A DNA stretch of 64,000 nt from Trichodelitschia bisporula (lineage: Eukaryota > Ascomycota > Dothideomycetes > Phaeotrichales > Phaeotrichaceae). The DNA lies in assembly GCA_010356995.1 (NCBI GenBank), contig ML996706.1, positions 62,001 to 126,000 of the forward strand, written 5' to 3'. A model generated the notes under the pieces. The model had not been told where the DNA came from. It did no database searches and saw only the letters and a list, made by a program, of their open reading frames with translations. The position numbers and the translations under genes were made by a program. Within the stretch, counting starts at the first letter, position 1; the number at the start of each line of letters is the position of its first letter. Shown piece by piece: positions 45,401 to 55,989 of the stretch.

Positions 45401-46141
45401 AGAGTCTAATCCAACAATACTGACGATATCTAGCGCCCGGTCAACTGGATCCTCTGGTGTCCCTCCACGCAAACGGCTCTTGTCGTTATTCCTGAGGAGG
45501 CCGAAGAATTAATCCCCATTGTCCGGAAAGCCAACCATGCACAAGTTCATCTGGTGATCTATTCAGCCCCGGTCACCAAAAGGATGCTGCACTTCAACGA
45601 CCTCACGTTCTACTCATTGCCATCGCTTCGTCGCGGCTGGAAAGCGCCTCTTTGGCTGAGAATCCATCTCGGAATCCTTGCCGGGAGACTTTATTTCGAG
45701 TTTGAAGAGCATGGCGAGTTGACAAGGGTTCTAGGGCTCGGGGATGATCCCGTGGATGCACACCGCGGAAGTCAGATAGATAGGGCGGACGACGGAGAAA
45801 CGCGACTCAACTCGAGGCTCAGGAGTTTCGTACAGGACTGGTTGGCTATCAGGCGCAATGGGCAGGATTTCACGCACACTCCGATGGGTTACCTTTGTCA
45901 GGGGTGGACACTAAGGCCGGAGCATCCCTTCTTTACGGAGAGTACCCAGAGCGAGGCTGAGCGGCTTGTCGCCGGAGTTGATCGGTTGCGGATCGGACGA
46001 TCCAACCCCAATGCGGAGGTGGATTATGACAGTGGCGACGAGGATTACGAATCCGAGCATGAGGAAATTGACGACGGAGAGGATGGGCTAGAGGATGGGC
46101 TAGAGGATGGAGCTGAGAGTCAACGTGCTGTAGACTTCTAG
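36485..46141 (+). CDS. Giant DUF6606/DUF3638/DUF3645-type protein, about 3169 residues
   Basis: Very large uncharacterised eukaryotic protein, often labelled 'ubiquitinyl hydrolase' in databases without evidence. Exons 36485-36807, 36854-42711, 42761-45381 and 45434-46141 sum to an exact multiple of three. The N-terminus (IFNHLVLPPKLPGREDSN) and the following 600 residues match the fungal DUF6606 pattern, including a Cys-containing stretch GCSQCYFRRQRKRLRIDIHE. The central part holds NQTKCPSALTQQEFAAYQSL and long helical regions. DUF3638-like features start near residue 2050: QMQMGQGKTSCIIPMVAAVL is a P-loop-like motif (Gly-Lys-Thr at 2061-2063, split by the second intron), followed by RIIVPKTLLLQTAQIL and GRTIKHVPFSR. 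A DEAH box lies in VVYLDEAHTRGTDL (about 2647-2650), then GALTLGLGQTKDQTVQAAMR with MRLRQLG. This looks like an ATP-driven, helicase-type engine. The tail is acidic (DYDSGDEDYESEHEEIDDGE). No protease or ubiquitin-hydrolase motif was seen. Confidence 0.85.
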
Positions 46142-46988
46142 TACTCGTAAGGCAGCTCGGGGATGGCCTGAAATCCAATCTTGATACATGCTGCTTACTG
46201 TCGCTGTGCTTACATCTGTACACTACCGATATCACTTTCCTTACACGGGATAGCGCATTTACGCCACCTACTTGACCAATCACAGCTAGCGAAGCTTACC
46301 CCGTGCATCCATCATCAACTCTTCAGCCTGACGACATCAATGGAGAACATTCTGAGAAAGGTGAATTCGACAAGCAGCAATAATGCTACGAGATCGATGC
46401 ATTGAAGCCTAACGTCGAGAATTGGATCCCAAATGCTCTATGTCCGGGCGGAGAAAGGCAACCGGGTATAGCAAAGTGCAGCGCTCGTTCGGCGCCTTGT
46501 CCGGCACACGGAGATAGAAATAAATGGCACACAGAAGTCCTCTTCGACATTGTGACCGGCATCTCTTGCGACGACAATACGACCGCAACGAACGATACAT
46601 AGATGCATAAAATCAGTCTAGGGGTATAACTGGACAGTAGGAGTACACCTAGCACGTTTGTTAAATTTCTTTGCGTCGTTGCAAGTTGATATTCGTTCCT
46701 ACCTCTACGTGTGTGCCACATATTTTTTATCTCCGTGTGTCCGGGTACCTTGTCCGGTTCCTGGTCCGGCCCGCTAAACCCCGCCCGATGCCCCGTAAAA
46801 GCCGTTTGGCAAGGCTGCGGGATGGAGTTGTAGATGCAGTTCCACAATTGCATGACGAGGGTGTTTCCGGGCTTCAAAATGTATATAAAAGCCTGCAGTT
46901 CCCCAGCTCGAGACAAGGTCAATCAGCTCGATTTGATCCATTGCAAGACCAACACACTCAGAACCAATTCACCAGCACACCCTTCATC
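46142..46988. other. Intergenic region and promoter of the aldo-keto reductase
   Basis: No supported gene. Minus-strand open frames here lack motifs. A TATA box lies about 100 bases before the next start codon. Confidence 0.5.
46882..46889 (+). promoter_or_regulatory. TATA box of the aldo-keto reductase
   Basis: TATATAAA, 100 bases before the ATG at 46989, a usual distance given a leader of about 60-70 bases. A strong TATA box is in line with an inducible gene; this is inference. Confidence 0.5.
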
Positions 46989-48287
46989 ATGGACACGGCA
47001 TTCCCTCCTGCCCCTCCTCCGGCCTCGAACCTGGCCTACTACCGGGTCCTGGCCCCCGTAGCCGGCGTCCGCGTCTCGCCGCTGTGCTTGGGCGCGATGA
47101 ACTTCGGCGAAGCCTGGTAGGGAATCTTGAACCTTCTACGTTCGCAGGGCTGACCCAAAGCAGGAAGGAAATTCTCGGCGAATGCTCCAAGGATACGGCG
47201 TTCGAGATGCTTGACTTCTTCTACAAGAGCGGCGGCAACTTCATTGACACGTGCGTCGCTCCTTTCAATTCCCCCCAATTACGTACTAACGCCATCATAG
47301 CTCTAACAACTACCAGAACGAAGAGAGCGAGACCTGGATCGGCGAGTGGATGGCCTTGCGTGGCAACCGCGAGCAGATCGTGCTAGCAACGAAGTTCACG
47401 ACGGGCTACAAGCGCGGTGGCGTCGCAGTCAACTACCAGGGCCAGCACTCGAAGAGCCTGCACATCTCCGTGGCCGCCAGCCTGAAGAAGCTGCAAACCG
47501 ACTACATCGACCTGCTGTACGTGCACTGGTGGGATTTCACCACCGGCATCGAGGAGGTCATGCAGTCGCTCAACCACCTCGTCACCCAGGGCAAGGTGCT
47601 GTACCTCGGCATCAGCGACACCCCTGCCTGGATCGTTTCCAAGGCGAACCAGTACGCGCGCGATCATGGTCTGCGCCAGTTCAGCGTGTATCAGGGCCGG
47701 TGGAGTGCGGCTGATCGTGACTTCGAGCGTGAAATTATCCCCATGGCTCGTGAGGAGGGTATGGCGCTGGCGCCGTGGGGTGCGCTCGGCGGCGGCAACT
47801 TTAAGACTGAGGAGCAGTTCAAGTCCGGCGAAGGTCGCAAGATGGGAGGCCCGAGTGAGAGGCAACTTGCGGTCACCAAGGCCTTGGAAGCTGTTGCTAA
47901 GAAACATAATACGCTGATCACGAGCGTGGTACGTTTAACCGCTTTCCCCTTCGGAATGTGGTGCTGACAGCACAGGCTCTGGCATATGTACGGCACAAGT
48001 TCCCGTACGTGTACCCCATTGTCGGCGGTCGCAAAGTGTCGCACCTGAAGGGAAATATCGAAGCACTCAGCTTGACCCTCACCGACGGCGAGATCGACGA
48101 GATTGAGGGCGCTGCTCCCTTGGAGATGGGCTTCCCGATGGGCTTCATCTTCGGGGAGCCGTACGTGCAGTACAAGAATGACATGAACGTCAGCAACGTC
48201 CCGTTCGTTCAGTCTACCGCTCTTGTCGAGACTGTTGCCTGGCCCAAGCCATTGACTCCGCACGACAAGGTGGAAAATAAACAATAA
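46989..48287 (+). CDS. Aldo-keto reductase, aryl-alcohol dehydrogenase / norsolorinic acid reductase-like
   Basis: NADPH-dependent aldo-keto reductase of the fungal AAD group. Exons 46989-47116, 47164-47250, 47301-47928 and 47976-48287 give 384 residues. Catalytic tetrad visible: Asp and Tyr in [19 protein letters not shown], Lys in [12 protein letters not shown], His in [17 protein letters not shown]. Other family parts are the start [58 protein letters not shown] and [19 protein letters not shown] for cofactor binding. In the first intron two AG sites compete; the later one (47163) restores the family sequence WKEILGE. No backbone polyketide synthase lies nearby, so a role in secondary metabolism is not supported by this window; aldehyde detoxification is equally likely. 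Confidence 0.93.
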
Positions 48288-48737
48288 GGGGCGAAGCACA
48301 CGCAGTGTGAGAGTGGGATTTGGCCGGTTTTCTAATCTTTGATGGGATCAGAAGGACTTGAGAGCTAATAATGAATGAATTGGGTTAGATCAATGTCTGC
48401 TTGACTTGTCAGCTTGTCATAGCTTAGATGTAAAATGGCAGTTGTAATAGAACGTGAATGCATTGTCCGTCTGTTTACAGTTGCAGTCTCAATATATGGC
48501 ATGATTCAAGTCCTAAGACATTATACTACGAGACGGCCATTAGCTCTCGGTCAGCTCTCTTCCTGCAGCGATGATACCCTGGATCAGGCGGGAATGCCGC
48601 CAGCCTACTCCACTCACATCAGGCCCCTGAGAACGTCACAAGCAACAGCCTCCCAGAACTTGTGAGCCCAAAACAGCCGCCTACGCCTGGTTTTCCAACC
48701 TAAGGAAGAAAAGAGACCTTATTTGACGTTCGTTTTT
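48288..48737. other. Convergent intergenic region
   Basis: 3' ends of the aldo-keto reductase and of the small minus-strand gene. No gene seen. Confidence 0.45.
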
Positions 48738-49039
48738 TTAGATGCCACCGCCTGCACATCCGAATCAGTTTCTGCATCTAGCCACAGCCCTAGCCGAGGA
48801 AGCTTACGTACCCGACCGCGAGGCATCAACGTGGAAGTCGCCCTCGAGGCGCTGTCTCCGTTTGGCCGCCAGTGTGCGAGACTTGAGGACGAAGTATGAA
48901 CCACCGAGGGTGAGGAGGGAGAAGACGGCGAGATTGCGGCGGCTGCGAGATTGGTTAGCCTTGAGCCTTGGGAGGGGCAAATGTGAGGCTAGGTGGAAAG
49001 GAAGACGTACTTGAAGTAGAAGTTGAAAGTTGAAGCCAT
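48738..49039 (-). CDS. Small single-span membrane protein, 57 residues, probably mitochondrial
   Basis: Three exons: 49039-49011 (29 nt), 48942-48812 (131 nt) and 48751-48738 (14 nt), with introns of 68 and 60 nt. The product starts MASTFNFYFNRRNLAVFSLL, continues through TLGGSYFVLKSRTLAAKRRQ, and ends EGDFHVDASRSGGGI. It has one membrane segment (NLAVFSLLTLGGSYFVL) followed by a basic helix, like small subunits of inner-membrane complexes. The coding parts are so short that simple ORF calling misses the gene; all borders are GT-AG with GTACG donors and the frame closes exactly. I recall similar short fungal proteins ending in SGGG plus V or I but cannot name the family. Head-to-head with Esf1. 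Confidence 0.75.
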
Positions 49040-49353
49040 TGTCGCAAAGAACGATGTATATAGACGTTAAACAGCAATTGAGGAGATGATTTTGAGGAAA
49101 TGACTCTGTGGGATTGAGTCGTGGTGGCGGAAGAGAGCGGCGGGAGAGGACGGTTGTTGGGAGCTCACCCGCACGCGACCCCGGATTCCGACTGGCGTCA
49201 TGTTCTAGACGATGGAAGCCTGATCCCTGTAGCCCTTATCGATAGCATTCGAGCCAGGCAGAGACGAAATCTTGGCGATTTTTTCGCCGACCCTCGTCTT
49301 GAGTCGCCGCTCCATCACCCGCGAATACACAATCAAACCACCATTCCTCCATC
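49040..49353. other. Shared promoter between the small membrane protein and Esf1
   Basis: A 314-bp divergent intergenic region. The Esf1 frame happens to be open across most of it, which can mislead start prediction. Confidence 0.5.
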
Positions 49354-51553
49354 ATGTCCTCCCGCCCCAAACAAAAGACTGCCAAAGGGCGTGCAGCTCA
49401 AGAGGGACAGTCCGAGATCAGTTCGTACTCCTAGGTATCCCAATGAACAAGCTAACGCGTTTCCAGCTGATCCCCGATTCCGCTCCATCCAAACCGATCC
49501 ACGCTTCCGCCTCCCCTCCAAGAAACACACACACGTCAAGCTCGACAAGCGTTTTGCCAAGGTCCTTAAGGATGATGACTTCTCCCAGAAGGCCAGTGTC
49601 GATCGCTACGGTCGGAAGATCGACAAGGCCGCTGGCCGCAAAGACCTCGAGCGCCTGTACAAGCTAGAATCAGACGAGGAGGACGAAGACGTGGTGGCAG
49701 ATGATGATGAGGTGCTCAAGGAGCTGAGACGGGCGGATAAGAAGTACGATCCCGCGCGGGACGGCGGCTTCTCTTCGTCAGAGGAGGACAGTGACAGTGA
49801 TGAGGAGGTGGAGGTGGAAGAGGAAGTCGATGAGGCAGCACTCTTCCCTTCAAAGGCCGATGAGGTTCCTTTGGGAGAGATTTCCTCTCGGCTGGCGGTG
49901 GTCAATCTCGACTGGGACAATATCCGCGCCGTAGACCTTCTCGCCGTGGCATCGAGCTTCGCACCCGCAGACGGCAAGATCATCAACGCGATCGTTTATC
50001 CAAGCGAATTCGGGCGAGAGCGCATGGACCGTGAGGAGCTGGAAGGACCGCCGCGGGAGATCTTCAACAATAGCAAGGCGAATTCAGATTCAGATACTGA
50101 GTCAGACGCCCAATCAGGAACCGAGGACGTCGATTCTGAAGACGAGGAAGAGGAAATCAAGAAGCGCCTACTACAAGAAGAGAAAGCGGAAGATTTCGAT
50201 CCCTCAGCCCTGCGACGCTACCAGCTGGACCGGTTAAAGTACTACTACGCAGTGTTGACCTGCTCATCTCCCACTGTGGCAAAGGCGCTGTACGACGCTA
50301 TGGACGGCCGCGAGTACCTCTCCTCCGCTAACTTCTTCGACCTCCGCTTCATCCCCGATGACGTATCATTCGACGATGAGGCCCCACGCGACGAAGCCAC
50401 TACCATCCCGACCGGGTACCGTCCTACCGAGTTCGTAACCGACGCGCTGACGCACTCGCGCGTCAAGTTAACGTGGGACGCCGAGGACACAAAACGCAAG
50501 GAGGTTCAAAAGCGGGCCTTCAGTCGACAAGAAATGGACGAGAACGACCTCCAGGCCTACATTGGAAGCGCATCGGAGTCGGAAGAGTCAGAAGCGGAAG
50601 CCGAGGCCGAGGCTGGGAAGGGAGATCGCCGGGCAGCATTGCGCGCGGCACTGGGCCTTGGAGGAGCGCCGACGAAGGCGAAGGGTCGGAAGCAGGAGGC
50701 CCCGGTCGGCGATATGCAGATCAGCTTCACACCCGGCCTCTCGGCGACGGCAAAGAAGGGCCCTGTATTCGAAAACGAGCCGATTATCGAAGAAACGACG
50801 GCCGAGCAGTACATTCGCAAGGAACGCGAGCGGAAAGCCAAGCGGAAGGAGAAGGCGCGGGCACAGCGCCTCGGCTTGCCGGACCCAACAGAGGCTGCAG
50901 ACGACAAGTCTGCGGACGAGGCAAAGCCCACAGACAAGAAGGACAAGAAGGACAAGAAGACGAAGAAAGACAGGAAGGCCAAGTCGCCCATCCCCGATGA
51001 AGAAGACCCCTTCAACGACCCCTTCTTCACAGACCCCGTCGCCGCTCTCGACGCCGCTAAAAAGGCGCGCAAAGCCGAGAAGGCGCGTCTCCGCGCCGAA
51101 CGCGCGGCAGAAGAAGCAGCGACGTCTGCGCAGCGCGCCGAGCTGGAGCTGCTCATGGACGACAATACGAATTTGCGCCACTTTGATATGCGCGAAGTTA
51201 TGAAGGCCGAGAAGGAGGCTAAGCGCGGGGGCAAGAAGGGGAAGAATCGGGGGAAGAAGGGCGGGGACGATGGGGCTGAGACGAAGCCGGCGGATAATTT
51301 TAAGATGGATGTCCACGATCCGCGGTTCAGTCGCTTGTTTGAGAGTCATGAGTTTGCGATTGATCCCACAAATCCGCGGTTCAAGGGTACGGAGGGTATG
51401 AAGGCGTTGTTAGAGGAAGGGCGGAGAAAGAGGGCAAGGGAGGGGGATGTCGAGGGGGCGCCGGAGGAGAAGAAGGCCAGAGCGAGCGGCACATCACGGA
51501 GCGAGGATATCACGCAGCTGGTGGAGAAGGTCAAGAATAAGTCGAAGCACTAG
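49354..51553 (+). CDS. ESF1: Pre-rRNA processing protein Esf1
   Basis: Nucleolar protein of the small-subunit processome, required for 18S rRNA maturation. Exon 1 (49354-49420) starts MSSRPKQKTAKGRAAQEGQS; a 46-nt intron joins it to exon 2 (49467-51553) at EITDPRFRSIQTDPRFRLPS. Total 717 residues. I chose this start because the sequence matches Esf1 N-termini, whereas the unspliced frame opening at 49121 has no such match. Conserved parts: KKHTHVKLDKRFAKVLKDDD, VDRYGRKIDK, LAVVNLDWDNIRAVDLLAVA, IVYPSEFGRERMDREELEGP, YQLDRLKYYYAVLTCSS, FFDLRFIPDD and, near the end, DPRFSRLFESHEFAIDPTNP with RFKGTEGMKALLEEGRRKRA. Acidic Asp/Glu/Ser tracts alternate with Lys-rich ones (KKDKKDKKTKKDRKAK), typical of nucleolar proteins. 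Confidence 0.96.
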
Positions 51554-51660
51554 TTCTAGGGTGCACTTGTATTTATAGGCTCTACATACCATCGTGCTCG
51601 GTGTATCAAAGGGGAATAGGGGCATATTCTGCACCCAAGCGCAACGCCTTTAAAAGTTCA

Positions 51661-53868
51661 TCAAATCTGGATACGGTCAGCGCAACTCGAAACCGCGGTG
51701 CGAAACTTGCCTCTCCCAAACAGGCCCCTCTTTGTCCAGTCCATTGCTAACATAAATCGCGTGCGGAAGCTGACGCTCTGCGCGAAGTAGATGCTACGCC
51801 AGAGGTAGACAGCCATGAGGCCGCCGGCGAAGTTCATTCCACCGATGTCGAACACCGCTGCATTGCCGACGTACGCCAGACTGCCGAGGTTGTGGTACTC
51901 AAACGCCTTGTACACCGATTCATCCAGGTCTCCGTAGTCCACCTGATTGAGTTGCATCCCAGGAGCCACTTGCGCCATCCGGTTGAGCTTTTTGGCGAGG
52001 TACGTGCCCTGCTGGTGCGCGCGCTGAGCCGTCGCTGGCAAGCTCGTCAGCTTGCTGTCAATCTGTATCAGCAGCTCTCTCAGCTCGCCGAAATCCAGCG
52101 TCCCACTCTTATCCTTGTCATACTGCTGGAACAGGCGATCTAACCGGCGCAAATGGTCCGCGGCCTGAGGAAAGCGCTGCCGAACCTTTTTGGCCACGGA
52201 TCGCCAGTCGGAGAATGTGATTTGCATGTCCTCTGGGTTCTTGCCCTTCTCCCACGCCAGCGTGCGTAGGAAGGTGACGATATGGTCTGAGACATTGTTT
52301 TGCACGGTACTGCAATCGCCAATGGCATAGACGTCGCCAAGGGGCGCGCCGATGAGGCGGAGATGTGTGTCGGTTTCCAGGGCGTGCTTGTTCTTCTGTA
52401 CCTCGATTTTGTCCGCAAGGCGCCTGCTGAATTCGGTTTGGGCTGTGTTGTTAGCCGGGCCCCATAACATTGGGGTCACTTATCACTTACCGACGCCCGT
52501 TGACCATAGACAAAAGCCCATGGGGATTTCCTTGACAATGTCCTTGCCCTGTTCATCCTTTTGTGAGAACAGAATCCGGTCCGGTTTGACTTCCTTGACT
52601 CTCGCGTTGGTTTGCACATCGACGGAATCGTGGGCAAAGCGCGCCTGATATCATCAGCATATTTCTCTCTCGTCGTCTGGGGAGCATACTTCTGCGTAAC
52701 GCGACAGGGTCTCGTCGTAGGTGTTCAAGATGTGACCTCTGCTCTGAACCAGATGCACAGAAATCTCGCAGCGCAAGATCTTGGGGAAGAATTTGACAAC
52801 ATCTTCGTTGAGCATGTCATACAGCTCGGCGGCAAACTCGACGCCGGTAGGCCCACCGCCGCAAATCACGAACGAGAGTAGTCGCTTACGCTCCTCGTCC
52901 GTCGTTGTAGGGAGAGAGGCGGTCTCGAGGTTCCGAATGACCGTGTTGCGGATCAAGCGCGCATCATTGGTGTCCTTCAAGAAGTGGCAGTTATCGAGGC
53001 CTTTGACGCCGTGCGGGTTCGAGACAGAGCCAACGGCAACAACGAGCTTATCGTACGGGAGGTAGAAGCTCTGGTTTTCGCCATTCGGACCGACGGCGGT
53101 GCATTCCACCAGCTTTTCCGAGAACTCAATATCTTGAGCCATGGCTTTGAGAAAGTGTCCGTCTACGCGCGCTACAATGGGTCGGATAGGCTCAACCAGC
53201 GACCGGAGGTCCAGCGTACCAACGGTGGCGGACGGCAGCATGGGCGTGAAGAGGAAGTGATTCGATGGTGATACAACTGTAACATGGTACTCGTCCGGGT
53301 CGATATTCTTGAGCAAGGACACAGCGCCCCACCCGGTGCCGAGGATTACGAGCTTTGGTTTGTGCTTCTGGTTCTTCTTTGATGGGGAGTCATCATCGTC
53401 AATTAGGTGTTCAGCAATAGGTAAGTTCTTCGGGCCTCCACGCCTAGGATTCAACGCAACCTCTGAAACAGAAACATCTTCATTGGCAGGCCCCATGCGA
53501 TATGTCGTCGCATCGTAGATGAAGACGGCGGTCAGGACACCGCCGAGGGAAAGGACAACGAAACCGAGCGCGGCAAAGCTTCGATATGCGTATCGGTAGA
53601 CGCGCGATTTTGTGTTCGGCAGTGGCCTTGTGGAGAGTGCTCGGCCGGTCGTATAGATAGCAGTTCTAGACCATCTCCTCGTGAGGTGGCTCGCGATTGT
53701 GGGTCCAGAGGGTCTAGAGCGGGAGGTGAGGCTGTACAAACGCGCTGGCGTGACTGGAGACGTGCGCAATCGTGTTCGACATTGAGATGAAAGAGCTTGT
53801 GATACTTTGAAGGTGTTCGATGGTGTGGAAACCCGCGCAGCTCGTGCGAATGCCTGGTGAAATGGCAT
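51661..53868 (-). CDS. External alternative NADH dehydrogenase (type II) with EF-hand
   Basis: Single-subunit NADH:ubiquinone oxidoreductase of the mitochondrial inner membrane, facing the intermembrane space, passing electrons to ubiquinone without pumping protons. Exons 53868-52690, 52644-52491 and 52442-51661 give 704 residues. A basic mitochondrial presequence is followed by a membrane anchor (about 99-118, AALGFVVLSLGGVLTAVFIY). The FAD site is VILGTGWGAVSLL (177 onward), the NADH site is FVICGGGPTGVEFAAEL, and VYAIGDC is the second flavin motif. An EF-hand loop, DKDKSGTLDFGE at 553-564, has all calcium-binding positions filled, as in Neurospora NDE1-type enzymes, and predicts stimulation by calcium. 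The C-terminal membrane-binding part FAGGLMAVYLWRSIYFAQS is intact. Confidence 0.95.
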
Positions 53869-54732
53869 GGTGAGAAGGCGCGCGGGGAACGCGCAACGAG
53901 CGGGTTGTTGTTGTCAGAGCCACAACAGGAGTGAGAGGATCAATGGCAAGAAGGGAAGACAACCACAGACTAGGCAAAGAGGCGAGCAAAGGGTGATTAT
54001 GTAAGAGGTGAGAAGATGTCGCGAAAAGAAGATAGCATAACTAGTTCTAGTGGATGAGCTGTGAATATGGCCCACTTGCGCGAATTTCCGGTGACGTAGA
54101 CTCCAGGTTGCCAGGGGTCCGTGGGAGTCTTCTTCCCAGGGTTCCTCGCGGGCAAAGCGGGCCGTCTTGAGGCACGTTCACGGCCAAACCGGAAGCGACC
54201 GCAAACAAGCTTCCAGCTAAGCACCGGGAACGTGTACCGGTAAAACAGCTGATCTGCTCACATCCAAGATAACCCCGGGCTACTGTTGTATGTGCTATCA
54301 GGTTAAGATGTCCTTTCGTTCTTGGTAAAGATCATGAAGCATGATAGTCTCAGTAGTTCCTAAACTCAACGCTGTGTTAGCTCATTCTGAGGTCAGCTAA
54401 CCCATCCTATCTCGGTATCTTGAGCTCGAAGGGAACACCAATCAAGTATGCATCCTGGCAGCTCCGTAAGATGATCATGCAAGCTGAAGTAATGCTCCAC
54501 CTCGCGCCTTGCTGCCAGGTACGCTGTGCTAACCGCTTGAGCGGAGACTGCGTGATAACCGGCCATCCTCTTAGTGTACTTGAGCAAGCAGCATCTGCGT
54601 CCAAAGCGATGCATTAATATACTATGTGTACGCCTCTTCCTTTAAGTACAGCCTTGTTCGCAGTGCCAACGCAGTCTTTTAGCATTGTTATTTGGTTATA
54701 GATTTAAAAAAGTAGGTTTTCATCAGCAAATA
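53869..54732. other. Intergenic region
   Basis: Promoter of the NADH dehydrogenase and upstream flank of tRNA-Gln. Short open frames only. Confidence 0.45.
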
Positions 54733-54830
54733 TCTCCTTTGGTGTAGTGGTTATCACTTTGGATTTTGATGTATATCTTCAAAAGTTCCAACAACCCCGG
54801 TTCGACTCCGGGAAGGAGATTACTTTTTCG
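54733..54830 (+). tRNA. tRNA-Gln(TTG) with intron
   Basis: Acceptor TCTCCTT pairs fully with AAGGAGA, D arm GGTGTAGTGGTTATCAC, T arm CCCGGTTCGACTCCGGG. The anticodon stem is TTGGA/TCCAA with TTG at 54766-54768 and an intron of about 16 nt (54770-54785) one base 3' of the anticodon. A run of Ts follows. Confidence 0.93.
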
Positions 54831-55130
54831 TTTCACGATATTTTTCATTGATCCGAGAGGATATCTCTTTTTGTGTAAATTCACAAGAGTCCTAGCCGTT
54901 GATTTTGGGCGGAGGGAGCATCATCAGGACCAGAACTTGTCTCAGCCTTGGACAGCAGCCTTTCGGCAAATCTGGGACACTTCGTTGTTCCAATACGAGT
55001 GTCAACGAAGTTTAAAAAATGGCCTCGAGGATCGATCTCAAAGAATTGAAGGTTCTTGGCAGTCGCTGATTAACGAAGCAAGCATGCACATCCCCTCCAA
55101 ACTCCACCATATCCTCATCACCAACTCATA

Positions 55131-55490
55131 TCAAAACAACCCCCCAACCGCCCCCGATGTCCCTCCAGAACCACTACCACCCCACCCTCCCACCGCCGCA
55201 CTTCCTCCCCCACCACCACCTCCTCCAACAGCCGCAACCCCATCTGCCGCCCCCGCCGCCGCTCCAGTCCCAGTACTTCCCCCATTCAGCTTCTCGAACT
55301 TCCCGCGGTCATCCTGCTTCCTCCCGCCGTCACAGCAACACCAGCATCCATACCACCATGTCGTAAAGATGCCGAGGAGAAGGATGAACACGCCGAAGCT
55401 AACTGCGATGATTATGGTTGCGCGCTGTGAGGCGGGTTTGCAGGAGGAGGGTTCGCATTTGTGGTATGTGCGGAAGTGGAGGAGGGGCAT
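55131..55490 (-). CDS. Small single-pass membrane protein with Gly-rich tail, 119 residues
   Basis: Intronless. The ATG at 55490 (MPLLHFRTYHKCEPSSCKPA) is used because the frame further upstream starts only at a TTG. A membrane segment follows (ATIIIAVSFGVFILLLGIFT) and then a Cys cluster WWYGCWCCCDGG that could be palmitoylated. The last 60 residues are Gly/Ala/Ser rich and presumably disordered. No family recognised; the layout (short outside, one span, cysteines at the inner face) resembles small fungal plasma-membrane proteins. The Gly-rich tail is encoded by a C/A-rich plus strand, which also gives a Pro-rich open frame on the plus strand that I take as a shadow. Confidence 0.6.
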   Translation of the reverse strand: MPLLHFRTYHKCEPSSCKPASQRATIIIAVSFGVFILLLGIFTTWWYGCWCCCDGGRKQDDRGKFEKLNGGSTGTGAAAGAADGVAAVGGGGGGGGSAAVGGWGGSGSGGTSGAVGGLF

Positions 55491-55989
55491 CGTTGTGGCG
55501 CGTGGGGGTTGATTGAAGGAGTGATGGGCGATACAGTATGTATTGTGGTGATAGGCGATGCAGTATGGGTTGTGAGGATTTGGAGGTTCGAGAGTGTGTA
55601 TCAAATCTGGCGACCAGGCTGAAATGATCGACAAGGAAGGTGAGATGGCTTGTCAATGGAGATCAGAAATGCAACACCACCAGTAGACGGGCTTCGAAAA
55701 GAACCTTATATGCGCCTTGCGACATGCTTCAAGGGATGGCGTAGGCGAGCTGAATGATATCCAGTGGTTGAAACCCACGATGCGGCTGAGCAACAGAGCA
55801 CACTAGCCAGATTCGGGAATTCCATGCGCGCCATGGCGTTGTGTACGACCTCACGATAGTACGAAAATAGACATAGTCAGCGGAGAGACCGAATTTCCCC
55901 TCGACACGGTGTTCAATACGCTTGATTGTTGTTGGCTCAATGTCATCCAGACTGGTCGTTATTGACCTGCGATGCAATGCCCTTCCACC
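55491..55989. other. Intergenic region
   Basis: Between two minus-strand genes; nothing recognised. Confidence 0.4.

Noticed and set aside
46989-48287. Secondary-metabolite gene cluster around the aldo-keto reductase
   Set aside because: Neighbours are the DUF3638 protein, a small membrane protein and Esf1; no PKS, NRPS, terpene cyclase, P450 or cluster regulator is present.
54766-55512. Plus-strand Pro-rich frame of 248 codons
   Set aside because: It begins inside tRNA-Gln and its Pro-rich part is the complement of the Gly-rich tail of the minus-strand membrane protein.
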